From: Methylobacterium sp. UNC378MF
GTDB lineage: Bacteria; Pseudomonadota; Alphaproteobacteria; Rhizobiales; Beijerinckiaceae
Direction of reading: 5' to 3'
Assembly (NCBI RefSeq): GCF_900103195.1
Contig: NZ_FMWU01000016.1
Location: 62,001 to 126,000, forward strand
DNA length: 64,000 bases
Shown: in pieces, positions 1 to 8,547 of the stretch
Numbering within the stretch: the stretch's first letter is position 1
Layout of the letters: every line of letters starts with the position of its first letter
Notes under the pieces: model-generated
Told to the model about the DNA's origin: nothing
Databases searched by the model: none
Seen by the model: only the letters and a program-made list of their open reading frames with translations
Translations under genes and position numbers: made by a program

Positions 1-302
1 CCAATGCCGGCTCGACGACGCTCGCCATCGCGGCGCTGTCGGTGGCGGCGGCTGGCGTGCTGACCTGCTCGCCCCTGTTCTGGTCGCTGCCCACGGCGTT
101 CCTCAGCGGCGCCGGCGCGGCGGCCGGCATCGCGCTGATCAACTCGGTGGGGAACCTCGCGGGCTTCGTCAGCCCCTACGTGATCGGCGCGCTGCGCGAC
201 GCCACCGGCAGCACCGCCACGGGCCTCTACGCGCTGGCCGCCATGCTGGTGGTCGGCTCGGTCTGCGTGTTCGTCACGCCCGCCCGCATGGTGAACCGCT
301 GA
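1..302 (+). CDS. MFS transporter, C-terminal part (5' end outside window)
   Basis: The reading frame is open from the window edge (first full codon at base 3) to a TGA at 300-302. The visible 99 residues contain hydrophobic segments typical of the last membrane helices of a major facilitator, including the stretch NLAGFVSPYVIGALRD, which resembles the C-terminal half of anion:cation symporter-family (phthalate/tartrate-like) permeases. It precedes the tetronate genes on the same strand, so it may import a C4 sugar acid; that substrate is inferred only from position. An 11-bp hairpin lies between it and ltnD. Confidence 0.8.
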   Translation, partial: NAGSTTLAIAALSVAAAGVLTCSPLFWSLPTAFLSGAGAAAGIALINSVGNLAGFVSPYVIGALRDATGSTATGLYALAAMLVVGSVCVFVTPARMVNR

Positions 303-324
303 CCTTCGGTCCGACCGCAACCTG

Positions 325-350
325 CCCCCTCTCCCGTGCGGGAGAGGGGG
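325..350. repeat. Perfect 11-bp hairpin between transporter and ltnD
   Basis: Bases 325-335 (CCCCCTCTCCC) pair perfectly with 340-350 around the loop GTGC. No T-run follows on either strand, so it is not a canonical intrinsic terminator. It may be a dispersed intergenic hairpin or an mRNA 3' stabiliser for the transporter. Confidence 0.6.
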
Positions 351-408
351 CCCGCGCCTCACGCGGTGATGCAGAGGCGCCCTCCCCTTCACGCAGGAGC
401 CGCCCCCG

Positions 409-1317
409 ATGACCAACGCAACAGACCGCGCCGCGGTGATCGGCCTGGGCTCCATGGGCTCCGGCATGGCCGGCTCGCTCCTGCGCGCGGGCTTCGCCGT
501 CGCCGCCTGCGACGTGAACCCGGAGGCGGTGGCGCGCTTTGAAGCGGCCGGTGGACGGGGAGCCACGAACCCCGCCGAGGCCGCGCGGGACGCCGACGTG
601 GTGGTGAGCGTGGTGGTCAACGCCGCCCAGACCGAGGCGGTCCTGTTCGGTGAGAACGGCGCCGCCGCCGCGATGCCGGAGGGCGCGGTGTTCGTCTCCT
701 CCGCCACCATGGACCCGGCCGTCGCCCGGGCGCTGGCGGCGCGGCTCGAGGCCACCGGCCGCCACTACCTCGACGCCCCGATGAGCGGCGGCGCCGCCCG
801 CGCAGCCGAGGGCGGGCTGACCTTCCTGGCCTCGGGCTCGGCGGCGGCCTTCGCCAAGGCGCGGCCCGCCCTCGATGCTATGGCGGGCACGCTCTACGAG
901 CTCGGCGACGCGGCCGGCCAGGGCGCGGCCTTCAAGATGATCAACCAGCTGCTCGCCGGCGTCCACATCGCCGCCGCCGCCGAAGCCATGGCCTTCGCGG
1001 CCAAGCAGGGGCTCGACCTCCGGCGCGTCTACGAGGTGATCACCAAGTCGGCCGGCAATTCCTGGATGTTCGAGAACCGGGTGCCGCACATTCTCGACGC
1101 CGACTACAGCCCGAAGAGCGCGGTCGACATCTTCGTCAAGGATCTCGGCATCGTGCAGGACATGGCCCGGGCGGAGAAGTACCCGGTCCCGGTGGCGGCG
1201 GCGGCGCTGCAGATGTTCCTGATGGCGTCCGGCGCCGGCATGGGCCGCGACGACGACGCCTCGGTGGCGCGGCTCTACGCGCAGGTATCGGGGGCGAAGC
1301 TCCCGGGCCAGGCTTGA
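409..1317 (+). CDS. ltnD: L-threonate dehydrogenase (LtnD-like, 3-hydroxyisobutyrate dehydrogenase family)
   Basis: The product has 302 residues, the usual size for beta-hydroxyacid dehydrogenases. The N-terminus has the Rossmann motif GLGSMGSGMAGSLL (about residues 9-22), the substrate-binding motif DAPMSGGAARAAEG follows near residue 121, and the catalytic lysine lies in GQGAAFKMINQLL near 170. The family oxidises 3-hydroxy acids with NAD; LtnD oxidises L-threonate at C2 to 2-dehydro-L-erythronate. The assignment to LtnD rests on the genes directly downstream (otnI, otnK, denD), which match the known tetronate pathway. An AGGAG-like ribosome site (ttcacgcaggagc) precedes the ATG. A generic hydroxyisobutyrate dehydrogenase is the alternative. 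Confidence 0.82.
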   Translation: MTNATDRAAVIGLGSMGSGMAGSLLRAGFAVAACDVNPEAVARFEAAGGRGATNPAEAARDADVVVSVVVNAAQTEAVLFGENGAAAAMPEGAVFVSSATMDPAVARALAARLEATGRHYLDAPMSGGAARAAEGGLTFLASGSAAAFAKARPALDAMAGTLYELGDAAGQGAAFKMINQLLAGVHIAAAAEAMAFAAKQGLDLRRVYEVITKSAGNSWMFENRVPHILDADYSPKSAVDIFVKDLGIVQDMARAEKYPVPVAAAALQMFLMASGAGMGRDDDASVARLYAQVSGAKLPGQA

Positions 1318-1330
1318 GGGAGCGAGAACC

Positions 1331-2113
1331 ATGCCGCGCTTTGCCGCCAACCTGAGCCTGATGTTCAACGAGGTGCCGTTCCTTGACCGGTTCGAGGCCG
1401 CCGCCAAAGCCGGGTTCGACGCCGTCGAGTTCCTGTTCCCCTATGAGCATTCGCCGGCAGACATCGGCGCGCGGCTCCGGGCGAACGGCCTGACCCAGGC
1501 CCTGTTCAACCTGCCGCCGGGCGACTTCGCCAAGGGCGAGCGCGGGATCGCGGCCTTCCCCGAGCGGTTCGACGAGCTGAAGGCCGGTGTCGGCACCGCG
1601 CTCCGCTACGCCGAGGCGACCGGCGTCGGGCGGCTCCACCTGATGGCGGGTCTCGCGCCCTGGGACGACGCCACGGCTGCTGAGTCCTACCGCCGGGCCG
1701 TCACTTGGACGGCCGAGCGGCTGGCGTCGGCCGGCCTCGACCTGGTCCTGGAGCCGATCAACGGCCGCAACATGCCGGGCTACTTCCTCAACGATTTCGG
1801 CCGGGCCGCGGACCTGATCCGCGACCTCGCCCTGCCGAACCTGAAGCTGCAGTTCGACCTCTACCATTGCCAGATCCTGCACGGCGACGTGACCATGCGG
1901 CTGCGCGCCCTGATGCCGATCATCGGTCACGTTCAGACCGCGAGCGTGCCCGAGCGGCACGAGCCCGGAACCGGCGAGATGGCCGACTTCTTCCTGTTCG
2001 ACGAGCTGGACCGGCTCGGCTACCGCGGCTTCGTCGGCTGCGAGTACATCCCGGCCGCCGACACCGTCGCGGGCCTCAGCTGGCTTGCGGCCTACAAGGA
2101 GAGCGCCCGATGA
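1331..2113 (+). CDS. otnI: 2-oxo-tetronate isomerase OtnI (hydroxypyruvate isomerase family)
   Basis: This 260-residue TIM-barrel protein belongs to the hydroxypyruvate isomerase/xylose-isomerase-like family. Recognisable parts are the N-terminal ANLSLMFNEVPFLDRF, the mid-chain LVLEPINGRNMPGYFL with the metal-binding Glu, and the later FDLYHCQILHGD and GHVQTASVPERHEPG blocks. In tetronate catabolism OtnI converts 2-oxo-tetronate to 3-oxo-tetronate, the substrate of OtnK. The start is 13 bases after ltnD, and its stop overlaps the ATG of otnK (ATGA), so the two are translationally coupled. Gene order makes OtnI more likely than hydroxypyruvate isomerase Hyi. Confidence 0.85.
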   Translation: MPRFAANLSLMFNEVPFLDRFEAAAKAGFDAVEFLFPYEHSPADIGARLRANGLTQALFNLPPGDFAKGERGIAAFPERFDELKAGVGTALRYAEATGVGRLHLMAGLAPWDDATAAESYRRAVTWTAERLASAGLDLVLEPINGRNMPGYFLNDFGRAADLIRDLALPNLKLQFDLYHCQILHGDVTMRLRALMPIIGHVQTASVPERHEPGTGEMADFFLFDELDRLGYRGFVGCEYIPAADTVAGLSWLAAYKESAR

Positions 2114-3384
2114 GCCTCGCGTTGGGATGCGTCGCCGACGATTACACGGGCGCTTCGGACCTCGCCAACACGCTGACCAAGGCGGGCCTGCGCACGATCC
2201 AGACCATTGGCGTGCCGGCGGATGACCGTGTCCTGCCGGAAGCCGACGCTGTGGTGGTAGCGCTCAAGAGCCGCTCGATTCCGGCCGACCAGGCCGTGGC
2301 CCGCTCCCGCGAAGCCGAGGGCTGGCTGCGCGCGCGCGGGGCCGCCCACGTGATGTTCAAGGTCTGCTCAACCTTCGATTCGACCGATGCGGGCAATATT
2401 GGCCCGGTCATGGACGCCCTGCGGGCGGAGGCCGGCGAGGCCATCGCGCTCGTCACGCCGGCTTTCCCGGAGACGGGGCGCAGCGTCTACCAGGGCAACC
2501 TGTTCGTCGGCGCCGTGCCGCTGAACGAGAGCCCGCTGAAGGACCACCCGCTCAACCCGATGCGCGACGCCAACCTCGTGCGCGTCCTCGGGCGCCAGAG
2601 TGCCAGCCCGGTCGGCCTCGTCGATACCGCGACCGTGGCCCGGGGCCCGGAGGCCGTGGCGGCTCGCCTCGAGGCGCTGGCAAAGGAAGGCAAAGGGGCC
2701 GCGATCGCGGACGCGATCTTCGACAGCGACCTCGAAGTGCTCGGCCGGGCGATCGTCGGCCATAAGTTCTCGGTGGGTGCCTCGGGGCTCGGGCTCGGAC
2801 TCGCCCGCACCCTGGTGGCCGACGGGCGCGGAACGACGGATGCCGCCGGGGCGGCCATCGGCGAGCCGGTGGGCGGGACCTCCGCGTGCCTCGCCGGTAG
2901 TTGCTCGCAGGCGACGCTCCAGCAGGTCGCCGCCGCGGAGGCAATCATGCCGGTGTTGCGCCTCGATCCGGCGCGGCTGCTGGCGGGCGATGACGTGGTG
3001 GAAGAGGCCCTCGCCTTCGCAGAGGAGCGCCTCGGCGCCGGCCCGGTTCTGATCGCTACCTCGGCCCCGCCCGAGGCGGTGCGTGCGCTTCAGGCCGCGC
3101 ACGGGGTCGATGCCGCCGGCCACGCCATCGAGGCGGCGCTGGCCGCCATCGCCGAGGGCCTCGTCGCCCGCGGGGTGCGCCGGCTCGTGGTGGCCGGTGG
3201 CGAGACCTCCGGCGCGGTGGTCGACCGGCTCGGCCTCACAGCCTTCCTGCTCGGGCCGGAGATCGCCGCGGGCGTCCCGGTCCTGCGCACCGCGGGACGG
3301 CCCGAGCCGATGCTGCTTGCCCTGAAATCCGGCAATTTCGGCGGCGCCGACTTCTTCGGCCGCGCCCTCGACATGATGGCCTGA
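2110..3384 (+). CDS. otnK: 3-oxo-tetronate kinase OtnK (four-carbon acid sugar kinase)
   Basis: The product has 424 residues and matches the DUF1537/four-carbon acid sugar kinase family end to end. The N-terminal domain begins LGCVADDYTGASDLAN, with the conserved DD-T-GA signature that binds substrate. The C-terminal nucleotide-binding domain has VVAGGETSGAVVDRLG and ends with KSGNFGGADFF, both family hallmarks. OtnK phosphorylates 3-oxo-tetronate at O4, giving the substrate of the aldolase/decarboxylase OtnC. The ATG at 2110 overlaps the otnI stop, which fixes this start; a frame further upstream exists only as an unconserved extension inside otnI. Confidence 0.9.
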   Translation: MSLALGCVADDYTGASDLANTLTKAGLRTIQTIGVPADDRVLPEADAVVVALKSRSIPADQAVARSREAEGWLRARGAAHVMFKVCSTFDSTDAGNIGPVMDALRAEAGEAIALVTPAFPETGRSVYQGNLFVGAVPLNESPLKDHPLNPMRDANLVRVLGRQSASPVGLVDTATVARGPEAVAARLEALAKEGKGAAIADAIFDSDLEVLGRAIVGHKFSVGASGLGLGLARTLVADGRGTTDAAGAAIGEPVGGTSACLAGSCSQATLQQVAAAEAIMPVLRLDPARLLAGDDVVEEALAFAEERLGAGPVLIATSAPPEAVRALQAAHGVDAAGHAIEAALAAIAEGLVARGVRRLVVAGGETSGAVVDRLGLTAFLLGPEIAAGVPVLRTAGRPEPMLLALKSGNFGGADFFGRALDMMA

Positions 3385-3410
3385 CGCCACAACCCGACGG
3401 GAGGTTTTCC

Positions 3411-4388
3411 ATGCACGCCCTGATTCTCGGCGCCGCCGGCATGATCGGCCGCCGCCTCGTGGACGCCCTGGTGAAGGACGGCCGGGTCGGCGGGCAGCCG
3501 CTCAGCGCCCTCACCCTGCTCGACGTCGTGCCGCCCACGGTGCCGGAGGGCTTCTCGGGCCCGGTCCGCGCCGAGGCCGCCGACCTCACGGCGCCCGGCG
3601 CCGCCGAGGCCGCCATCGCCGAGCGGCCGGGGGTGATCTTCCACCTCGCCGCCGTGGTCTCGGGCGAGGCCGAGGCGAATCTCGAACTCGGCTACCGGGT
3701 CAACCTCGACGGCACCCGGCTGCTCCTCGACGCGATCCGGACGGCCAACGCGCCGGACGGCTACCGGCCGAAGCTGGTCTTCACCTCCTCCCTCGCCGTG
3801 TTCGGGCCGCCCTTCCCGAAGGTCATCCCGGACGACCACATCCTGCGCCCGGCCTCCTCGTACGGGGTCCAGAAGGCCATGGGCGAGCTGATGCTCGCCG
3901 ACTATGCGCGCCGCGGCTTCCTCGACGGTATCGGCCTGCGCCTGCCGACGATCTGCGTGCGGCCGGGCAAGCCCAACAAGGCGGCCTCGGGCTTCTTCTC
4001 GGGGATCATCCGCGAGCCGCTGGCCGGCCAGGAGGCGGTCCTGCCGGTGCCCGACACCGTCCGGCACTGGTTCGCCAGCCCCGCGGCGGCGGTGGGCTTC
4101 CTCACCCACGCGGCCGGGCTCGACCTCGCGGCGATCGGCCCGCGGATCAGCTTGACCATGCCGGGGGTCTCGGCGACCGTCGCCGAGGAGATCGAGGCCC
4201 TGCGCCGCGCGGCGGGCGACAAGGCGGTGGCGCTGATCCGGCGCGCGCCCGACGCCACCATCGCGCGGATCGTCGGCTCCTGGCCGGAGGCGTTCGAGCC
4301 GGAGGCCGCGCTGGCCCTGGGCTTCCGGGCGGACGATTCCTTCGACGCGATCGTGTCGCAGCACGTGGCCGAGTTCCACGGCGGCTGA
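3411..4388 (+). CDS. denD: D-erythronate dehydrogenase DenD (NAD-dependent epimerase/dehydratase family)
   Basis: This 325-residue extended short-chain dehydrogenase starts with the NAD-binding motif LGAAGMIGRRLVD and has a FTSSLAVFG segment followed by the catalytic SSYGVQKAMGE (YxxxK). The C-terminal FASPAAAVGFL and LTMPGVSATVAEEI segments resemble DenD proteins. DenD oxidises D-erythronate to its 2-oxo acid, the entry point to OtnI and OtnK. A GGAGG ribosome site at about 3400 precedes the ATG. With ltnD at the other end of the run, the cell appears equipped for both an L-threonate and a D-erythronate entry. Confidence 0.85.
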   Translation: MHALILGAAGMIGRRLVDALVKDGRVGGQPLSALTLLDVVPPTVPEGFSGPVRAEAADLTAPGAAEAAIAERPGVIFHLAAVVSGEAEANLELGYRVNLDGTRLLLDAIRTANAPDGYRPKLVFTSSLAVFGPPFPKVIPDDHILRPASSYGVQKAMGELMLADYARRGFLDGIGLRLPTICVRPGKPNKAASGFFSGIIREPLAGQEAVLPVPDTVRHWFASPAAAVGFLTHAAGLDLAAIGPRISLTMPGVSATVAEEIEALRRAAGDKAVALIRRAPDATIARIVGSWPEAFEPEAALALGFRADDSFDAIVSQHVAEFHGG

Positions 4389-4391
4389 GGC

Positions 4392-4793
4392 TCAGCCGAG
4401 GGCCGAGCGGATGTCGGTCTGCGGGAAGTCGTCGCCGACGTAGAGCAGCGGCACGCCGTGTACCTGCGCGCAGGCATAGGCGAAGCAGTCGCCGAGGTTC
4501 AGGCGCGCCGGGTGGCGGCCCTTGCCGTAGCGGCCGTGGGCCGCGAGGGCCAGGGCGGTCTCGGCCTCGGCGATGGGGACGATTCGCAGACCTGCGACGC
4601 GGATGAATTCCGCGACCTCCGCCTCGACATCGACCACGGACATCGCCGTCTTGCGGGCCACCGCGATCGCCGTTTCGAAGACGGCGAGGCCCTAGGTAAG
4701 GGGGGCCACAGCACCGTCGAGGCGGCTCAGCAGGGTAGAACGCTCCGGTTCCGCGGTCAGGATTGCCACCAGGGCCGAGGCGTCGACGAACAT
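4392..4793 (-). pseudogene. vapC: VapC-type PIN-domain toxin, interrupted by an in-frame amber stop
   Basis: Read from the ATG at 4793, the frame gives a normal VapC start, MFVDASALVAILTAEPE, with the first catalytic Asp (residue 4). A TAG then falls at 4694-4692 (codon 34), right where relatives have Ser (expected TCG) before a segment like GLAVFETAIAVARK. The same frame continues after the stop with the remaining PIN acidic residues (FET, NLGDCFAYA, VGDDF) to a normal end at 4392. It is therefore a single-base nonsense mutation (consistent with C to A) rather than a deletion. The downstream part could only restart at a GTG near 4661 and would lack the first Asp. The ATG overlaps the vapB stop, the usual vapBC arrangement. 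Confidence 0.85.
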
Positions 4794-5029
4794 CACACGT
4801 CGTTCAGGCTGTCGTAGAACGCCTTGTCGGCCTTGAGGCCCGTGCGCGGCACGGCATCCATCCTGTCGAGGAGGGGCTTCAGCCGTCCCGCGAGCGGCAC
4901 GCGCGGCTCCCGACGCTCCAGCTCGTTCGTGAGCGCGAGTCGCACCGCCTCGGTCTTGCTCACGCCGGCCCGTGATGCCAGCTTCTCGGCGAGCTGATTC
5001 ACCTCTTCGCTGCGGATGTTGAGCGGCAT
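4793..5029 (-). CDS. vapB: VapB-type antitoxin
   Basis: The product has 78 residues and resembles the PSK-type transcription factor/VapB antitoxin family. The N-terminus (MPLNIRSEEVNQLAEKLA, then GVSKTEAVRLAL) looks like a short DNA-binding fold, and the C-terminal half (GRLKPLLDRMDAVPRTG and a final DKAFYDSLNDV) is the toxin-wrapping tail. Its TGA overlaps the ATG of the following PIN-domain gene, as in functional vapBC operons. The toxin partner is broken by a nonsense codon, so this antitoxin may now be an orphan regulator. An inverted repeat just upstream could be its own operator. Confidence 0.85.
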   Translation of the reverse strand: MPLNIRSEEVNQLAEKLASRAGVSKTEAVRLALTNELERREPRVPLAGRLKPLLDRMDAVPRTGLKADKAFYDSLNDV

Positions 5030-5039
5030 GGCGGCGCCC

Positions 5040-5069
5040 GTGTAGACGCGGGAAGGCTAGTGTCTACAC
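5040..5069. promoter_or_regulatory. Inverted repeat upstream of vapB (candidate TA operator)
   Basis: GTGTAGAC at 5040-5047 is repeated inverted as GTCTACAC at 5062-5069 (8 of 8 bases, 14-base spacer). It lies 11 bases upstream of the vapB ATG, between the toxin-antitoxin operon and the divergent recQ. VapBC complexes commonly bind such repeats to autoregulate; binding here is inferred. Confidence 0.5.
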
Positions 5070-5112
5070 ACCCCTGCCGCAAGGGCGGCCAGAACCCCGA
5101 TCAAGGATCCCG

Positions 5113-6954
5113 ATGACCCGCCTCGACGAGGCCCGCGCCGCGCTGAAGAAGACGTTCGGCTACGAGGATTTCCGACCCGGCCAGGACGAGGTGATCGGCG
5201 CGGTGCTCGACGGTACCGACGTGTTCGCCGTGATGCCCACGGGGTCGGGCAAGTCGATGACCTACCAGCTCCCGGCCCTGGTCGATCCGGGGCTCACCGT
5301 GGTGGTCTCGCCGCTGATCGCGCTGATGCACGATCAGGTGCAGCAGATGAGGAGCGTCGGCATCCACGCCGCGACCCTGAACTCGTCGGTGTCGGACTCC
5401 GAGTCCCGCGAGACCTGGCGCAGCCTGCGCTCCGGCGACCTGAGGCTGCTGTTCGTCTCCCCTGAGCGCCTGCTGATGGACGGCTGCATGGACGCCCTGC
5501 GCGGCGCCGGCGTCCGGCGGCTCGCCGTCGACGAGGCCCACTGCGTCTCGCAATGGGGTCACGATTTCCGGCCCGAGTACCGGGAGATCGCCCGCGCCCG
5601 GACGGCGCTGGGCAACGTCCAGACCCTGGCGCTCACCGCCACCGCCGACGCCGCGACCCGCGCCGAGATCGCCGAGCGCCTGTTCCCGCAGGACCGGCCG
5701 CCGAAGATCTTCGTCCACTCCTTCGACCGGCCGAACATCCGGCTGACCTTCCAGCCCAAGGACAACCCGGCCCGGCAGATCGAGCGGTTCCTGAAGCACC
5801 GGCGTTCGGAGAGCGGGATCATCTACTGCTCGTCGCGCAAGCGCACCGAGCAGCTCGCCGAGACCCTCAAGAAGGACGGGTTCGACGCCCTGCCCTACCA
5901 TGCCGGGCTCGACCAGGCGACGCGGATGGCAAACCAGGACCGGTTCCTGCAGGAGGACGGGGTGGTGATGACCGCCACGGTGGCCTTCGGCATGGGCATC
6001 AACAAGCCCGACGTGCGCTTCGTCTGCCACGCCGACATGCCGAACAACGTCGAGGGCTATTATCAGGAGATCGGCCGCGCCGGCCGCGACGGGCTGCCCG
6101 CCGACACGCTGACGCTCTACGGCCTCGACGACATGGCGCTCCGCCGCCGCCAGATCGACGAGAAGGAGATCTCGGACGACCGTCGCCGGGTCGAGCGGCG
6201 CAAGCTCGAGGCGATGATCACCCTGTGCGAGGGCGCCACCTGCCGCCGCCAGTCGCTGCTCGCCTATTTCGGCGAGGCGAGCGGCGCTTGCGGTCGTTGC
6301 GACCTGTGCCGCGGCGGCGTCACCCTGGTGGACGGGACGGTCTCGGCCCAGAAGATCCTCTCGGCGATCGTGCGCACCGGCCAGCGCTTCGGCGCGGCCT
6401 ATATCTGCGACGTAGTCCACGGGAAGGAGAGCGAGCAGATCCGCCGCAACGGCCACGCGAACCTCAAGACCTTCGGGGTCGGATCCGACAAGCCGGTGGC
6501 GGCCTGGCGGGCGATCCTGCGCCAGCTCTTCGCTGCCGGCGCCATTGCCGAGAACGCGGACGGCTACGGCGGCCTGTCCATGACCGAAAAGGGCGAGGCG
6601 ATCCTGTTCGGTCGGGAGCCGGTCCAGCTCCGGCCCGATCCGGAGCCGAAGGCCGAATCCCGCGAGCGCCGGCGGCCTGCCTCCCGGGAGGATGGCGAGA
6701 TCGCCCTCTCCGAGGCAGACGAGGCCCTGTTCCAGCATCTGCGGGGCCTGCGCGCCACCCTCGCCCGGGCCGAGGGGATCGCAGCCTTCATGGTCTTCCC
6801 CGACCGGACGCTGATCGAGATGGCTCGCCAGAAGCCCGTCGATCTCTGGGCCTTGCGCACCGTGCATGGGGTCGGCGAGCGCAAGCGCGAGGCCTACGGC
6901 GACAAGTTCGTCGCGGCCATCGCTGATTTCCTGGCGCATCCCCCGGCTGCGTGA
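5113..6954 (+). CDS. recQ: ATP-dependent DNA helicase RecQ
   Basis: The product has 613 residues, a normal RecQ length. In order it has the N-terminal FGYEDFRPGQDEVI motif 0, Walker A MPTGSGKSMTYQ, the DEAH box VDEAHCVSQWGHDFRPEY, helicase motifs IIYCSSRKRTEQ, ATVAFGMGINKPDVR and YYQEIGRAGRDG, the zinc-binding cysteines (EGATCRRQ and CGRCDLC), a winged-helix RQC region, and a C-terminal HRDC domain (about 535-610). RecQ unwinds DNA 3' to 5' in RecF-type recombination repair and replication-fork rescue. All key motifs are intact. It is transcribed divergently from vapBC and appears monocistronic. Confidence 0.95.
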   Translation: MTRLDEARAALKKTFGYEDFRPGQDEVIGAVLDGTDVFAVMPTGSGKSMTYQLPALVDPGLTVVVSPLIALMHDQVQQMRSVGIHAATLNSSVSDSESRETWRSLRSGDLRLLFVSPERLLMDGCMDALRGAGVRRLAVDEAHCVSQWGHDFRPEYREIARARTALGNVQTLALTATADAATRAEIAERLFPQDRPPKIFVHSFDRPNIRLTFQPKDNPARQIERFLKHRRSESGIIYCSSRKRTEQLAETLKKDGFDALPYHAGLDQATRMANQDRFLQEDGVVMTATVAFGMGINKPDVRFVCHADMPNNVEGYYQEIGRAGRDGLPADTLTLYGLDDMALRRRQIDEKEISDDRRRVERRKLEAMITLCEGATCRRQSLLAYFGEASGACGRCDLCRGGVTLVDGTVSAQKILSAIVRTGQRFGAAYICDVVHGKESEQIRRNGHANLKTFGVGSDKPVAAWRAILRQLFAAGAIAENADGYGGLSMTEKGEAILFGREPVQLRPDPEPKAESRERRRPASREDGEIALSEADEALFQHLRGLRATLARAEGIAAFMVFPDRTLIEMARQKPVDLWALRTVHGVGERKREAYGDKFVAAIADFLAHPPAA

Positions 6955-7143
6955 GCCGCGGGACGAGGGATCTCATCCTCGGCGTATCACGCTGGTTCGT
7001 GTAGGCAGATCGCCCCAACCCAATCGATCGGACACATCATTTCAGTTTCCGCGCCCAACGCCGATGCCACGCTCCAAGATCTTCCGGACGAAGCCACTTC
7101 CCGATCTGGCCCATCTCGGTCGCGGAATCTGACTTCCCGCATC

Positions 7144-8319
7144 GTGTTCTACCTACCCGGCTTCGACCCGCGGGATCCCGAGACCTACTGGGGCCTGTTC
7201 CGCCGCGAGGCCCGTCTCACAGCCGCCCGCCGCGGCGCCGAGATCGCTGTGAGCGATCCGGTCCGCTCGGCGGACGGGCTTGAACTCGCCTGGACCGCAC
7301 AATCGCGCGGCGTCACCACGCGCTACGTCCTCCTGCGCTGGGAGGACATCGTGCGCGCGCGCTTCCCGCAATGCGGCCGCGCCCGCCTCCGGGGTGTCCC
7401 GATCCTGCTCTGGCGGCTGTGGCGCTCGGGCTACGTAGCGGACCTGTGGCGGGAGGGCTGGCGCTTCTCCACAGTGATCTTCGGCGTCCACGTGATCTAT
7501 CTGGCGCTCGTTCTCCTCAGCCTGACGCTGGCGGGGAGCCTCGCGGCCCTGGCGCCCGCCGTCCTGCAGCCCTGGCCCCTTCTGGCGGTGCCGGTGCTCG
7601 CCTACCCGATCCTCGCCGGGCTGATGCGGGCGACCCGCGGCAAGCCGCTCTACGTCTCCCACCTCGTGGACGACACGGCCTTCACGCACGCCTACGCGGC
7701 GGGACAGGCACCCGAGGTTTCCCCCCGCCTCGACGCCTTCGCGGCTCGCATCCGTGCGGCGGAGGGCGAAGCCGACGAGGTTGTCGTGGTCGGGCATTCC
7801 TCCTCGAGCTTCCTCGGGATCGAGGTGTTGGACCGTGTGCTCGCCCGCGACCCTCGCTTCGGCGACCGGGGCACCCCGGTCTCGTTCGTGAGCATCGGCA
7901 GCGTCATCCCCTGGCTCAGCCTCGACCCGGACGCCAAAGGATTCCGTGAAGCGCTCCGGCGCTTCGGGCGTGCACGACAGATCCGCTGGATCGACGTGCG
8001 TGCGCCCTGGGACTGGCTGTCCATTCCCGGACAGATTCCGCTTGCCTCCTGCGATCTCGTCGCGCCGGACCCGGAGCGCCCGGCCACGCTCGGGGTGATG
8101 ATCGGCGATCTGATCACGGGCACCGATGTGGGGCGGCGCCAGTGGAACCTGTTCCAGATGCATTTCCAGCTGCTCATGGCGAGCCAGAGCGCGGACGGCT
8201 TCGATTATCTCGACGTGATAACCGGCCCCGAGCCTGTGCACGCCCTGGTGTCGCGCTTCCGGGAGAGCGACCTCGCCCGGGGGCCGGCTTGCGCCGCCGC
8301 CGACGAATCGGCACTCTGA
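7144..8319 (+). CDS. Membrane-anchored alpha/beta-hydrolase-like protein, function unknown
   Basis: The 391-residue protein begins FYLPGFDPRDPETYWGLF, a start shared by a family of uncharacterised alphaproteobacterial proteins. Two hydrophobic segments near residues 119-141 and 146-163 are predicted membrane helices. After them comes VVVVGHSSSSFLGIEVLD (about 215-232), which resembles a serine-hydrolase nucleophile elbow (GHSSS instead of GxSxG). A later SFVSIGSVIPWL segment fits the same fold. The GTG at 7144 is used because the conserved N-terminus starts there; no good ribosome site is visible. Whether it hydrolyses anything is unknown. Confidence 0.7.
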   Translation: MFYLPGFDPRDPETYWGLFRREARLTAARRGAEIAVSDPVRSADGLELAWTAQSRGVTTRYVLLRWEDIVRARFPQCGRARLRGVPILLWRLWRSGYVADLWREGWRFSTVIFGVHVIYLALVLLSLTLAGSLAALAPAVLQPWPLLAVPVLAYPILAGLMRATRGKPLYVSHLVDDTAFTHAYAAGQAPEVSPRLDAFAARIRAAEGEADEVVVVGHSSSSFLGIEVLDRVLARDPRFGDRGTPVSFVSIGSVIPWLSLDPDAKGFREALRRFGRARQIRWIDVRAPWDWLSIPGQIPLASCDLVAPDPERPATLGVMIGDLITGTDVGRRQWNLFQMHFQLLMASQSADGFDYLDVITGPEPVHALVSRFRESDLARGPACAAADESAL

Positions 8320-8547
8320 GCGACTTCACCTCGCCGAACCGTACGCCCGGCCACGTCGGGGCGAGGGATGGGCAGCTCCCCGGATGTCTCCTGCGCGGAT
8401 GGTGGGGCCGCGGCATCGGAATACCTGCGGATGTTGCCAGGGCAGGCGCTTCCGCTCTAGAGCCGGGGCAGCCTGGATCCCCGCCCGGTTCGGGCTCGCC
8501 GCGGCCCCGGCCTGCGGCACGGCCCGCTCTCTGCCGAGACCCTTCGC

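Noticed and set aside
4392..4661. Stand-alone 89-residue PIN protein starting at GTG 4661
   Set aside because: It lacks the first catalytic Asp and begins mid-domain; it is the 3' part of the interrupted vapC.
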